Shown here piece after piece: positions 46,245 through 56,300 of a DNA stretch of 64,000 nt. The notes below the pieces were generated by a model. The model saw nothing but the letters and a program-made list of their open reading frames with translations. It did no database searches and was not told the origin of the DNA. Made by a program: the position numbers and the translations under genes. The number at the start of each line of letters is the position of its first letter. The first letter of the stretch is position 1. Source of the stretch: Paenibacillus sp. JCM 10914. Its GTDB lineage: Bacteria > Bacillota > Bacilli > Paenibacillales > Paenibacillaceae. The stretch spans positions 1 to 64,000 of the forward strand of contig NZ_BAZR01000003.1 of the NCBI RefSeq assembly GCF_001315105.1, written 5' to 3'.

Positions 46245-47399
46245 TTATATTTTTATTTTTAATTCAATCGTGATTCCTTGAATATTTACGCCTTGCTTCA
46301 AGACATTTACACGGAACATGTCTCCTTGTATCACCTTGTTTGAAGTGAGAGAGACCGACTTATCGTCAAAATTGCTTAATGCCCGGAAGTGCAAGTTATT
46401 GCTTAAGATGTTGGTCCAGTCCACTATGTTTCTGCTCTTCTCGATGCTGATTTCAGTTTCCGTATCGCCATGCACTTTACATATAGCATGAACGGAAGTG
46501 ATCTCACCATCAAATGGGAAAGGGACGATAACGTCCTGAATTCCTTGGAAAATATAAGAGGGCAGGCAGAAGACAACAATTCGTTCTTTGAGCTCATAGG
46601 GGAAGGATTTTAACTTAACGTGCTCCGCAACCGACATCAGCCCATCTCTGAATTCATTAACAGGCAGGAGATTAGCGCCGAAGATATCAATGGGAACCCA
46701 TTGGATTCCATCATATCGATAGCGAACACCATCGCTATAGGTTTGAACGGTCCAGCCAACGGATGGATAGGGATAAGTAGCGTGTAATTCTTTCATGTCT
46801 GCCACCGTGGGCTTAAACACCAACCTGGTTGTTTGATAAGCATCCATCGCCTGGTCTCTGGCGCGATCTGCTTCATCTGCAGCCCGGTTAGCATTATCCG
46901 TTGACTTCCGCGATTCATCGATAATTATTCTGGTTTCAGAAATGAGCTGTTCTACCTTACCGATCAGCGATTGATTCTCGGCAAGCTTCTGCTCGATCTC
47001 TGAAATATAGTCTTGCAGCGTAACGACAACATCCGGATGACGCCGTACCAAAGCATATATTCTGCTGGCTGGATACATAATTAAGCCGCGCCCTTTGAAA
47101 CGGCATAGCAAGGTACGGCCTTCCATAGAAGGGTGAACCTGAACCGTCCCGTTGGCATAGTTCACCAAGAACTCATGGCTTTCTATTGTCTTACGTTGTT
47201 CAAAAATCTCTTGATCAACCTCTATCATGCCGGCAATGCTAACCCGATCCTGGAGGGAAGGCAGTTCCAAGAGCGTAATAAGACCATTAATGACGGGAAG
47301 GGAATCAGTCCTATCGACGTAAGGATCCTCTATGGTCCCTTTTCTAGCGATAATGGTTAAAGGATCGTTGTACTGTAATTGAGTGATTAAATCAGGCAA
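46245..47399 (-). CDS. Phage baseplate upper protein/tail fibre (BppU-like)
   Basis: 384 residues from a TTG at 47399 with a perfect GAGGAGGTGATA upstream. The N-terminal 110 residues (DPLTIIARKG...ITLLELPSLQDRVSIAGM) fit a baseplate-attachment domain, followed by a coiled-coil trimerisation stem (EIEQKLAENQSLIGKVEQLISETRIII...NRAADEADRARDQA), a chitin-binding-like link (YPSVGWTVQTYSDGVRYRYDGIQWVPI) and a C-terminal receptor-binding beta domain. This architecture is common in siphophage receptor-binding proteins. Confidence 0.72.
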   Translation of the reverse strand: MPDLITQLQYNDPLTIIARKGTIEDPYVDRTDSLPVINGLITLLELPSLQDRVSIAGMIEVDQEIFEQRKTIESHEFLVNYANGTVQVHPSMEGRTLLCRFKGRGLIMYPASRIYALVRRHPDVVVTLQDYISEIEQKLAENQSLIGKVEQLISETRIIIDESRKSTDNANRAADEADRARDQAMDAYQTTRLVFKPTVADMKELHATYPYPSVGWTVQTYSDGVRYRYDGIQWVPIDIFGANLLPVNEFRDGLMSVAEHVKLKSFPYELKERIVVFCLPSYIFQGIQDVIVPFPFDGEITSVHAICKVHGDTETEISIEKSRNIVDWTNILSNNLHFRALSNFDDKSVSLTSNKVIQGDMFRVNVLKQGVNIQGITIELKIKI

Positions 47400-47411
47400 A
47401 ATATCACCTCC

Positions 47412-48050
47412 TCACTGAAGTGTTTTGAATTGATACCTGAATTTGATATCCGCTTTGCCATCAACGCGGAGTACATTCTTGCCAATCGGAAAACGGAGAT
47501 AGTTATCATTAAAGTTGCGATAGCGATAGGTAACGGGAAGTGTGGTTTCAATGTCTTCCGTCTCATTGTTAACATACAATGTTTCTCCGTCAATTAATTC
47601 AGTGAACTTGAATTCATTAAAATGGTGCGATAAGTTCTGTATGGAGAAATCTCCGTTCTCATACTTGGTTATCCAAATCTCTGGACTGCAATCCAAGTCA
47701 CCTTTGTTGTTAAACACGAGCACGGGCTCGAACTCGAATTGAATGGACTTAAAGCGAGCCTTAAACTGGTACGAGGCAGTCTTGAATAAGATTCGAAACA
47801 TGTATTGCGGATTGTCAAGGTGACTATCATCATTTAAATCGGGGAAGGGCCCACCATTCACACAAGTTTTCCAATCGCTCCAGTCATGTCCGTTCAGCTT
47901 GACTCTGGTCTGGACCATGATCTGACTTCCGGCAGGCTGTTCGGATTGCCAAAGAACTTTGCTAATAACTCCATCCGCTCGCAACGGGAGATCAAGTGCA
48001 GGGGAGGTATAGTCCCCTTTAAGATTTATTAACGCAAGCCAATTAGCCAT
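47412..48050 (-). CDS. Phage tail/baseplate-associated protein
   Basis: 212 residues, beta-rich; features ALDLPLRADGVISKVLWQSEQPAGSQIMVQTRVKLNG, a pattern seen in sugar-binding or concanavalin-like domains of tail proteins, and a C-terminal strand series. It lies 12 bases before the BppU-like gene, whose ribosome binding site overlaps its end, so the two are co-expressed. Confidence 0.6.
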   Translation of the reverse strand: MANWLALINLKGDYTSPALDLPLRADGVISKVLWQSEQPAGSQIMVQTRVKLNGHDWSDWKTCVNGGPFPDLNDDSHLDNPQYMFRILFKTASYQFKARFKSIQFEFEPVLVFNNKGDLDCSPEIWITKYENGDFSIQNLSHHFNEFKFTELIDGETLYVNNETEDIETTLPVTYRYRNFNDNYLRFPIGKNVLRVDGKADIKFRYQFKTLQ

Positions 48051-48061
48051 TTCATCACCCC

Positions 48062-48697
48062 TTAATCAATCTTTCCAAAGGGGCGATACAGAACGGCTGT
48101 ACCACTTTCCCTCCATTTGGCGATACGGTAGCTTGCCCAAACCGCATTTTTGTCATAGGTTGTCGCACCATCGACAATGACCCAATTCGGCTCTACATCA
48201 CCGGATTCTCCCGCTTGGATACAGACGTAGAAACGACCATTATCCGTGGTTGGGAATGAGATATCATTAATACTGTAGTAGTGGTTGGGATTCCATTGAT
48301 TCGCTCCTCGCGTGTCTTGAACTTCGCCGCTATTAGAGACAGGGAAGATGGGTTCGGTTAGACCGGAGTACCCTGTTTGTATGCAAGTATAGAAATGCCC
48401 ATTATCCTTGTTAGGAACAATAACGGTGCCGTTGCTATAGGAAGTCAAGCTTTTCCAGATGGGAGCTGCTGTACCTGATCGAATATTAACCCAGCCAAGA
48501 TAACCACCAATCGAGAGTTGGTTGGCATGTAAAATATGCTTGGATGGCCATACCCCAGAAGTAGGGGGGGCATCTACATAGGTTTTGGAATCGTCATCAA
48601 TTGTTTGAAAATTGTTAGCTAGAGCGAGTATCGTATGTTCAATTTCATCTGTAAATTCAGGCTTCGTTAAGCCTAATTTGTTCGTTGTTGTTGACAT
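48062..48697 (-). CDS. Phage tail protein with two carbohydrate-binding repeats
   Basis: 211 residues. The opening TTTNKLGLTKPEFTDEIEHTILALANNFQTID is a common N-terminus of phage tail fibre proteins. Two copies of a roughly 45-residue motif follow: SYSNGTIVVPNKDNGHFYTCIQTGYSGLTEP and YYSINDISFPTTDNGRFYVCIQAGESGDVEP, similar to chitin-binding-type modules. Start has AAAGGAG. Likely a short fibre binding wall polysaccharide. Confidence 0.72.
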   Translation of the reverse strand: MSTTTNKLGLTKPEFTDEIEHTILALANNFQTIDDDSKTYVDAPPTSGVWPSKHILHANQLSIGGYLGWVNIRSGTAAPIWKSLTSYSNGTVIVPNKDNGHFYTCIQTGYSGLTEPIFPVSNSGEVQDTRGANQWNPNHYYSINDISFPTTDNGRFYVCIQAGESGDVEPNWVIVDGATTYDKNAVWASYRIAKWRESGTAVLYRPFGKID

Positions 48698-48712
48698 GAT
48701 AGGCTCCTTTCT

Positions 48713-49324
48713 CTAAGGATTTAAACCAGACCATTGCGTTGTGGGAGCGTAGTCACTCCATTTCGTACGGTGCGGGTTCAAAATAAGCTGATCATCAATA
48801 TCCACGATGGTTGAGGTTCTATCACCAACGTTGAATTCGTTGACATCTATATTATATTTTTGTTGATCCCATTTGTATAAACGGGAAGTGAATATGGGGG
48901 AATAAGAGTAGGGACTGTCACAGCGCACAGTCAAATTAACATAGCCTTCACGAATTCCGTTATGTATAAGTACAGGATCATCTACAAACAAGGCATAAAA
49001 TATTCTTTCAGGATCACGTCCCCAATCATTCGTGAAGTATAATTCCTGATAGTAGTCTTGTTCGGTTAGCCATCTGGTAACCTCTCTGATTCTCTGGGTA
49101 TCCCAAGTATCTTCAAACGCAAAAGAGACGTTAAATTTGAGGGGGGCTTTTTTGATTCCTTGAAAATAGGGGCGGTCACGCCCCTTGATGGATACTTCCT
49201 GAATGGATCTAGATGGTGCCAGAGACTCCTCATACATGCCAGAGCTCATCGTTACATTGATAATTCCATAATCTACTGATTTTTTGCCGGCGTAAGAAAA
49301 ATAGAGTGCATCGCGTATAGTCAT
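48713..49324 (-). CDS. Distal tail (Dit-like) phage tail protein
   Basis: 203 residues from the ATG at 49324 with AAAGGAGGTGATA upstream (an in-frame GTG at 49333 lies inside that signal). SYAGKKSVDYGIINVTMSSG...SIQEVSIKGRDRPYFQG and the later FVDDPVLIHNGIREGYVNLTVRCDSPYSYSP are typical of the Sipho_tail/Dit family, which forms the ring joining tail tube and hub. Its place after the hub and tip genes instead of before them is unusual compared with lactococcal phages. Confidence 0.78.
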   Translation of the reverse strand: MTIRDALYFSYAGKKSVDYGIINVTMSSGMYEESLAPSRSIQEVSIKGRDRPYFQGIKKAPLKFNVSFAFEDTWDTQRIREVTRWLTEQDYYQELYFTNDWGRDPERIFYALFVDDPVLIHNGIREGYVNLTVRCDSPYSYSPIFTSRLYKWDQQKYNIDVNEFNVGDRTSTIVDIDDQLILNPHRTKWSDYAPTTQWSGLNP

Positions 49325-49356
49325 ATGTATCACCTCCTTTTAAACGACTGTAAATG

Positions 49357-49791
49357 TCAGCTTGTAAATACATTCGAGCTGCCAGTTGTTATAGTGGTTA
49401 ATTCCCCAAGACAAGTTGTCACTTGGGAGCCGATTTTGGCAACGGCTTTATGATTTGAGAAAACATTGGAACTTCCGGTAGTTACTCTACCTTGGCCAGT
49501 TCCACTTCGATTAGGATTGATATTTCGATATTCAGTGTAGCTATTATTGGAAGGAATAGAAGTAGCTACCCAGTTCTCCGATAATGGATTGTCAACAGTT
49601 GCAATAGAACGTCCATTAATATAAACCGTTGAGTTAGCGTTTACTCCTGAGCTAGTTATCCTTGCATCGCTATAACCTGAATAGCTATAATTCCAACCGT
49701 AAAAATCATCATAACTATATACATCGTATGAAACGTAATTCCTTTTTGTAACAGGAGCCGAAGCAGATCCGTGTGTAGCTATTCCTGCCAA
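49357..49791 (-). CDS. PAAR-like tail spike tip protein
   Basis: 144 residues from a TTG at 49791 with GGAGGTG eight bases upstream. Opening AGIATHGSASAPVTKR, then STVYINGRSIATVDNP, RVTTGSSNVFSNHKAVAKIGSQVTTC and a final TTGSSNVF: the GS.nVF.N...va.iGs repeats are those of PAAR-repeat proteins, which cap the spike of tails and type VI secretion needles with a metal-bound cone. A Cys and a His are available for metal binding. It follows the hub gene, whose C-terminus looks like a beta-helical spike. Confidence 0.72.
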   Translation of the reverse strand: MAGIATHGSASAPVTKRNYVSYDVYSYDDFYGWNYSYSGYSDARITSSGVNANSTVYINGRSIATVDNPLSENWVATSIPSNNSYTEYRNINPNRSGTGQGRVTTGSSNVFSNHKAVAKIGSQVTTCLGELTTITTGSSNVFTS

Positions 49792-49816
49792 ATAATTGAC
49801 ACCTCCGTCTACTGAA

Positions 49817-52243
49817 TTAGTTCAAATCAATTCTCGGCGCAGTAAATTTCATGTTACCGCCAGCTTCAAAATTCATGGCACCTGTTGATTTGATGTTGAT
49901 TGCTCCATTAGGAGCGATCTCGATGAATGAGCCTGAAGAATGGACGATTTTGGCTGTACCAGCTTTGACTTCCAGCGTCACATCTTTGGATTCTACCGTT
50001 ACCGGATTTTCTTCCGAAATAATCTTAATGCCATTATCCGACAGGTCGATGCTTCTCATCCTGCTGTTATTACTCGCTTTATATTCTTGTTTGAATCCAC
50101 CTCGATACTTCGTTTCAACCATTTTGGCGCGGTCATTGGCACCACCGTCTCCAGTACCTAGCTTACGAATAGGTTCAGCGTCATTACCACTATCAGTGAA
50201 ACTGATCTCTTGCTTAATCTTTATATCATCCGGTCTAAAACTATAGGCATAAGCTTTAATGGCTGTTACTTCTGTAGTCAGTATCTTTTTCTCGTTGTCT
50301 TGCCAATATAGTTCTCGGCCCCGAGAGTCTTTAGCATGTTCACGCTGATCGACTTTTGCAGTAATGAATCGGATATAGTTGTCCTCAATCTCGATATAAT
50401 CAACATACTCTCCGATATTTGTATCTTTAGGAAGGGTCTTCACCTTGTTTACAGTTAGATCATTAATATAAGACTGGTCTGCAAGAATCGTATTCACCTG
50501 TAAAGTTTCTGCAACGAGTTTGCCGATGTTGATAATATCGAGATTATCCATGTCAATGTAACCAGCTTCAGCATCAATGAGTATATTTCCGTTAGGGCCA
50601 ATGAATTGGCCCTTTTTAAACTTAGCCGTACCATCCATGCTAATGCTGGCAGGGGCATCGTCGAACTTATCGCTTCCGAACCACAGTCCGTACTCCGGGA
50701 ACATTTGAATGATGCCGCCTTTACTATCCTTGAGTGTCAGCGACGAACCTTCGATATGGCCATCTTTAAATAGACTTTTTGTGATTTCAGCCTCTTCAGC
50801 ATATAGTTTATACATCCATACATTCCCGTCATAATCCGCACGGAAAGGAGCATAATCCCATATACTATGACCTAACGCTAATCCGTTCTTATCAATCGTG
50901 AATACTTGATCATTGACACCGGCTTTTATAAATAAATCGCCATCGAGCGTAGTACCGAATGTTTTCTCTGCAATACCATTTCTGAATCGTTCGATAATAA
51001 AGCCTTCGTCAGCAGTGATGGATACGCGATTGACTTTGTTTGTATCACTGCAATTGGATGACTCGTATCGGTTCAGATAGAATCCGAATTTGTCAGGCTG
51101 CTCTGATAATAAGCCAAGCTTAACAACCTCGCGGCCGCAGCGATCATCGATCATGAGCCTAGAGCCCTCGATCGTGAATACGCCTGTGGTATCGCCAATG
51201 ACTACGCGTTGACCGAGAATGATTTTGCCGAGCACCATCTCTGCAATTAATCCGTCAGCCGTAATGGCAGTTTCATAACGAAGCCCTCCGGAACGGGTTA
51301 AACCAAGCACACCATGTGTAGCGCGAAGGAATCGAAGAGGGTCATTGGGATCAATGATCGTAATTCCTTTGCGGTCGATCGTTACAAATTCATTCGATGC
51401 CATATTGATGTCATTCGTTACTTTATCCCAAAAGTGATCAAATAGCTTACTCATCTCTGAGGTATCGACGACAGCCTTACCCCATTTGGTCTTATTGAGA
51501 TCGACTACAACAGCTGTATTCTTGGCATCATTGAGGAACTTCTCGATTCGGGTGGATTCATCATTCACGCTTTTGGCGTTGGAAAGAGTCAGATTGATGT
51601 TAAAATTCTCGTAGTTGTAAGCGATCTCCGTTATTCTGGCGGTTACATAAGTATTGGTAGGCTCATATTTGATGTTGACGAAGTCACCAAGCTGAAGTTT
51701 GCTCCAGTTTCGTTGTTCTTCGATAATCTCAAGAAAATTGACAATATCGATATCAATCGACAGTTGAGGCTGTTGTATTTCTTTGAATTTATCTAATGCT
51801 GCCTGATAGAGATCTTGTTCGTCAACGTAGGTATCATCGTTAAACTCTCGCTCAATAACAAAATAATTCAATTCCTGAAGTTGTTCTGGGGTGAAGTTAT
51901 GCTCAGCAAGTAGCCTCTCTTGCAGTTTTTCGATTTCATCGTTAATCTGTTCGATCGATGCGGTCATAACACTAATCTCAAGTTCCTTTAACTTCACCTG
52001 GTTCTCTTTATGATCCAAACTGTATCGATCAACAATAGCAGCATCATTATTGTTCGTATTGTATTCTCCAAGACTGATGTTAACCAACTGTATAAAAACA
52101 CCTGTACTACCACCGCTAATCATTACTTGCGAGCTTGATTGATCTTTAATTTTACCAAGCAGCACCCACTGATTTGAAGTTACGGATCTGGCTTGTCCAT
52201 CCAGACTAACGGCCACACCTGTTGTGTTATCCACTTTGATCAT
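49817..52243 (-). CDS. Tail hub/spike protein, C-terminal part (split by a frameshift)
   Basis: Open frame of 808 residues. The in-frame ATG at 52243 is probably internal: upstream of it the same frame reads SFTIDQTYAYAVMIKVD back to about 52294, where the N-terminal half leaves off. The chain holds a coiled coil (IEQINDEIEKLQERLLAEH), long beta-rich stretches, and a C-terminus (APNGAINIKSTGAMNFEAGGNMKFTAPRIDLN) with the short repeats of a gp5/VgrG-like beta-helical needle. With the preceding frame it makes one tail-associated protein of about 1170 residues that would carry the PAAR-like tip. Confidence 0.78.
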   Translation of the reverse strand: MIKVDNTTGVAVSLDGQARSVTSNQWVLLGKIKDQSSSQVMISGGSTGVFIQLVNISLGEYNTNNNDAAIVDRYSLDHKENQVKLKELEISVMTASIEQINDEIEKLQERLLAEHNFTPEQLQELNYFVIEREFNDDTYVDEQDLYQAALDKFKEIQQPQLSIDIDIVNFLEIIEEQRNWSKLQLGDFVNIKYEPTNTYVTARITEIAYNYENFNINLTLSNAKSVNDESTRIEKFLNDAKNTAVVVDLNKTKWGKAVVDTSEMSKLFDHFWDKVTNDINMASNEFVTIDRKGITIIDPNDPLRFLRATHGVLGLTRSGGLRYETAITADGLIAEMVLGKIILGQRVVIGDTTGVFTIEGSRLMIDDRCGREVVKLGLLSEQPDKFGFYLNRYESSNCSDTNKVNRVSITADEGFIIERFRNGIAEKTFGTTLDGDLFIKAGVNDQVFTIDKNGLALGHSIWDYAPFRADYDGNVWMYKLYAEEAEITKSLFKDGHIEGSSLTLKDSKGGIIQMFPEYGLWFGSDKFDDAPASISMDGTAKFKKGQFIGPNGNILIDAEAGYIDMDNLDIINIGKLVAETLQVNTILADQSYINDLTVNKVKTLPKDTNIGEYVDYIEIEDNYIRFITAKVDQREHAKDSRGRELYWQDNEKKILTTEVTAIKAYAYSFRPDDIKIKQEISFTDSGNDAEPIRKLGTGDGGANDRAKMVETKYRGGFKQEYKASNNSRMRSIDLSDNGIKIISEENPVTVESKDVTLEVKAGTAKIVHSSGSFIEIAPNGAINIKSTGAMNFEAGGNMKFTAPRIDLN

Positions 52244-53334
52244 GACTGCATAGGCGTAGGTTTGATCAATCGTAAACGATCTCTGACTGGAGCTTGATGA
52301 ACATATTTCTCGAAGAACATTTTGCCATCGAATTGAAGGGAGATCATAGTGCTGGTTACATTAGCTTCATCTCTTTGTAAACGCTGCAGATCCCTTTCTA
52401 GCTGAAGTAATTGGTTCTGAAGTTTTTGGCGTTCTGTGTAATGGGTGTTGAACAATCCTGAATTAGCTTCAACGAGTTCTTGGTGATCGAGCAGGGCATG
52501 ACACAACGAATCACTCATATGATGGCTGGAGGATAGAACATTACGCTGGGGATCTCGTTCGAACGGGTACATAAAATAACCAAAGCTCTCGATATAGTTC
52601 TGACCAGTGGGGTTAACTTTCTGAATTCCTAACCCATCACTTCCATTGGCGGTTAACCTCGTAACCATTTCATCGGTTTGTACCGTCTTGCCCAGGCTGT
52701 TTAAGTATTTACCGTAAGAAAAGGTCAATCCACGATTTAAGCCGGTTAATTCAGGTTTAGTTAAGCTGACTTCCCGTTTATCCGTATCAAAATGTACAAT
52801 AGCATTGTAAGTTTCGGCGACAGAAAAGATGGCATCCAAAACGTTGGTAGAAGGAAAATCAAAAGTTCTATAGGTTAGTTGAAAATCGGCATCAATATAG
52901 GTAGGTGTCCAGGTCGTGTTAGCTGTCAGATCGTTCAATACTTGCCTGGCATGATAAGACTCGCCTAAATACCTTCGGATGGCTTTATCTGTTAATTCAT
53001 GCGCTAAGGAAAGGCAGCGAATGGTTTTGGAGGTTTCTGAATCGCTGGAATTTTCATTGATTTCATTAATTATGAACCAATCGGTCTGGTTATCGGTAAC
53101 TACTTTTATTAAATACCGTTCTCTTAAATCATTTATATTTTTATTGTTAATTAATTTATGATTAACATCCAATTGATACGGCACAGTAAGATAGAGCTCA
53201 TCCACATCATTTAATTTATTGGTTCGATTGACATTATAAGCTTCGCTTAACTTGCTAATAATTTCGCGATTAGGTTTAGCAATGAAATATTGAGGTTTGA
53301 CTGGTTTTAGACTATAGTCTATTTCGCCTATCAA
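52240..53334 (-). CDS. Tail hub (Tal/prophage endopeptidase type), N-terminal part
   Basis: About 364 residues from a TTG at 53334 (AAAGGAG nine bases upstream; a GTG at 53343 sits on that signal). It matches the gp27/Tal hub plan: NRTNKLNDVDELYLTVPY, DWFIINEINENSSDSETSKTIRCLSLAHELTDKAI and RRYLGESYHARQVLNDL. It ends in a coiled coil and QFDGKMFFEKYVHQ, after which one A seems lost near 52294 (CAAAGC read as CAAGC) and the frame runs out after 16 unlikely residues. The continuation is in the next gene's frame, so the two were one hub protein. Confidence 0.82.
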   Translation of the reverse strand: MIGEIDYSLKPVKPQYFIAKPNREIISKLSEAYNVNRTNKLNDVDELYLTVPYQLDVNHKLINNKNINDLRERYLIKVVTDNQTDWFIINEINENSSDSETSKTIRCLSLAHELTDKAIRRYLGESYHARQVLNDLTANTTWTPTYIDADFQLTYRTFDFPSTNVLDAIFSVAETYNAIVHFDTDKREVSLTKPELTGLNRGLTFSYGKYLNSLGKTVQTDEMVTRLTANGSDGLGIQKVNPTGQNYIESFGYFMYPFERDPQRNVLSSSHHMSDSLCHALLDHQELVEANSGLFNTHYTERQKLQNQLLQLERDLQRLQRDEANVTSTMISLQFDGKMFFEKYVHQAPVRDRLRLIKPTPMQS

Positions 53335-53381
53335 GGATAACACTCCTTTCTTTGAAGAAGAGGGGAGAAGCTTTGTGATAT

Positions 53382-56300
53382 TTAGATTGTTCTGTGTTTA
53401 AGTTTTGTACTAAGTGCAGTTTCAAACTTTTCTAGGAGACTTTTACCGGTATCCTGCTGGTCAGCATGAATGGATACATGATCTATTCTAATGCTGTTGT
53501 CAGTTTGAGTAGAAGTGGAAGTTGATTTGATAGCATCTTGATTAAAATTTCCTTTGATGGAGTCAATGATCTTCCTAGTAAAGTCGACAATTTTCAGAAG
53601 ATTGGACGTATCGGATTTATTTAATATCAATTCTTTTTCATGCGCTAGCAGGAACTTACCTTCCGAACCCCAGGCAGGGGTCAAGCCACCTGTAGCTGCG
53701 TTGAAAATGGATGATCCTGTTAGTCCCTTCAAATTATCGTAAGTGCCATCTACGAAATTGCGACTATCCCGCAGTCGTTGGTTTATTTCACTTAGTTTTT
53801 TTATTTCATTGGTTAACCTTACATACTCGGATGAGCCTGCTGTATGTTTTTTTCTGTCATTCTGGTGTTTCGATGCCGCTTCTTTATTCTTCAAATACGT
53901 TTCCCAGTCATTTAAAATCTCTTTGGGTATGGTAGAATCACTGGGGCTTGGCTTATTGTTAGACGATCCTGAGTTGCCGTTATTATAATGATCGAGATTA
54001 CCGGTACTTTGATCGAGACTGTTTCTTATATTATTGTGCTCTTGTTGCGAGATGGTCCTGTAATTCACCAGTGCCCGTTCGAGTTCAGCATATAATCCAG
54101 TATAAAATAGCTTTATTTCCTCAATTGTTGATTTGACAATCGCTTTGTCTTCGCTTAGGAGTCCTTGCTTAATTCGATAGAAATTCTTCTCGTCATTCAG
54201 CATGGCGTTATACTTCTGTTCAACATCTTTTTTCTCTTGTTCATTTTTCTTGCGTGATTGTTCGTATTGATCATCTTCATGGCTGCGAACTTGATCCAGA
54301 TATTCCTTACGATCATCCAATAAATCTTGAAGGGTTTGCTTAGCCGTCTCACGATCTCGTTGTAATTTAAATTCGTCGATTTCCTCGTTCTTGGCATCTA
54401 GTTGTCCCTGAAGATCTTTACGCTTAGCTTTGGCCTCCATTGAATTGTCAAGCTGCAGGACATTGATCTTGTCAATAATTTCTTGTCTTTCCTTGAGTTT
54501 CTTACCCAGTTCTTTTTCATAGTCGTCCGAAGCATTCTCTCGATCCATAGCCTTCAATCTGGCATTAATGTGCTTTTCAAACGTTCGATATTCATCATCT
54601 AGATGTTTAATCGCTTGTTTATGGCGTTCTTCCTCGGCCTTCATCTTTTCGTCTATAGCGGAAAGTTCAAACTCTTTTTGTTTATTAATGGCTTTCTTGT
54701 AGTCTTCGATAATTCCATCGGTTATCTCTGATCGAACGGATCTCTCTTCATGCAGCATGGAACGGTTTGTTTCTCTGGCCTCAACTAGCAATTGGTTCAA
54801 TTTTTTTCGTTGGGCAATGCTAATATCCGTTCGCTTGGCTTGCGTTTCTAGATACGTGATCTCGGCTTGATTTAGGTTGATTTTATTTTGAATGAGGGGG
54901 ATTTGCTTTAATAATTCTTGTGTATATTCAGGCGTACCTTTTTCTAAATTACGAAGGTTATCTTGGATGACTTTAAGTTCCGTATCTTTTTCTTTGATCT
55001 TATCGGAGTATTCTTCAAGTTGGCTATAAATGATATCGTTCTTAACATCATCAATTTCGACTTGAATGGATAGTTTGTGTCCTTCGAGTGACTGCATTCT
55101 TTCTTCAAGTGCTGCCACATCCTTAGGGAGAAGCTTGGCGGTTTTTAACTTTTCTTGTATGGTTTTGATCTCAGCTTCATTACTCTTATTAATTTCTTGC
55201 TTCAATTTGAGCTGCTCCTCAAGTTCTTTGCGGAATTCAGGAGAAGCAGAGTCGAGTAAGGAGCTTCTGGTTTGAGATGCATCAATCTTTAGTGAAGCCT
55301 GATTGCGTTTTTGTTCATATTGATCAAGGCTGCTTATAAGGACAGCGTACCGTTTTTCTTGAATTTCAGTTTCAATTTTTTCTATTTCTAGATTGTTTTT
55401 ATCAATTTGTTGGTTGAATTCTCCGCCTGTAAGTTGATATTCCTTAATCAGTTTTTCAGTTTTTTCATTTTGAGCGGCTAGTTCTTTTTTCCTTTGTCCA
55501 AGATAACTAATTTGCGACATTTCTTCTTTTCGCCATTCGACGGACAGATTATTATAGCCGGACTGATTGTTCTTGGACTCGCTGATACGATTCTCGATTT
55601 TTTCTAATTTGTTATTAGATTGAGAAATGGTACTTTCTACGATTTCAGTCCGTAGTTTGTAGATGTTGTCAGAGGACTCTCTTGATTTGCTCTTTGCTTC
55701 GTCTTTAGCAGAACTCAATTCTTCCTTAGTCGGTTTGTACCCTTGCTCCGTGTTGGATATAAGTTTTCCAGGGTTTTTAATCGCTTCGTCGTAAAGAGCT
55801 TTTCGCTTGATTAATTGAGCTACTTCATTATTCAGAAGATTTCTATATTCTTGGGATCCTTTGTTATATTTGTTCTTGTTTGAGTGGATGTTACCGAAAC
55901 TAATATCAATTTCTTTTAGCTTTTGTTGTGTTTTAGTAAGCTCTTTGTTGTTATTTGATAATTGTTTATTCGCGTTTGATAGGCCAGTTGCAGCACTCTT
56001 AGAACTTGAACCAACATTGTCATCGAGCGAAGCTGTCAATAGCTTGAAATAATTATTTTTCTCGTAAATTTGATTAAGATACTTTTCAGCATCCCTGAAA
56101 AAATTTCTGTTTTTACTATTAAATGCGGATAATTGGTCCTCGCTCATATTTCTTCCTACACTATCCGAGTGAACATCTTGCCAATTGGAAGGCTCATTCT
56201 CACGCAATTTAGCTTTAGCTGCTTCTAATTCAGCGACGGTTGTTATGGCATCTACTTCAATGCCCCAGACTGCCAATTTATCTTTTAGATTTTTATTCTG

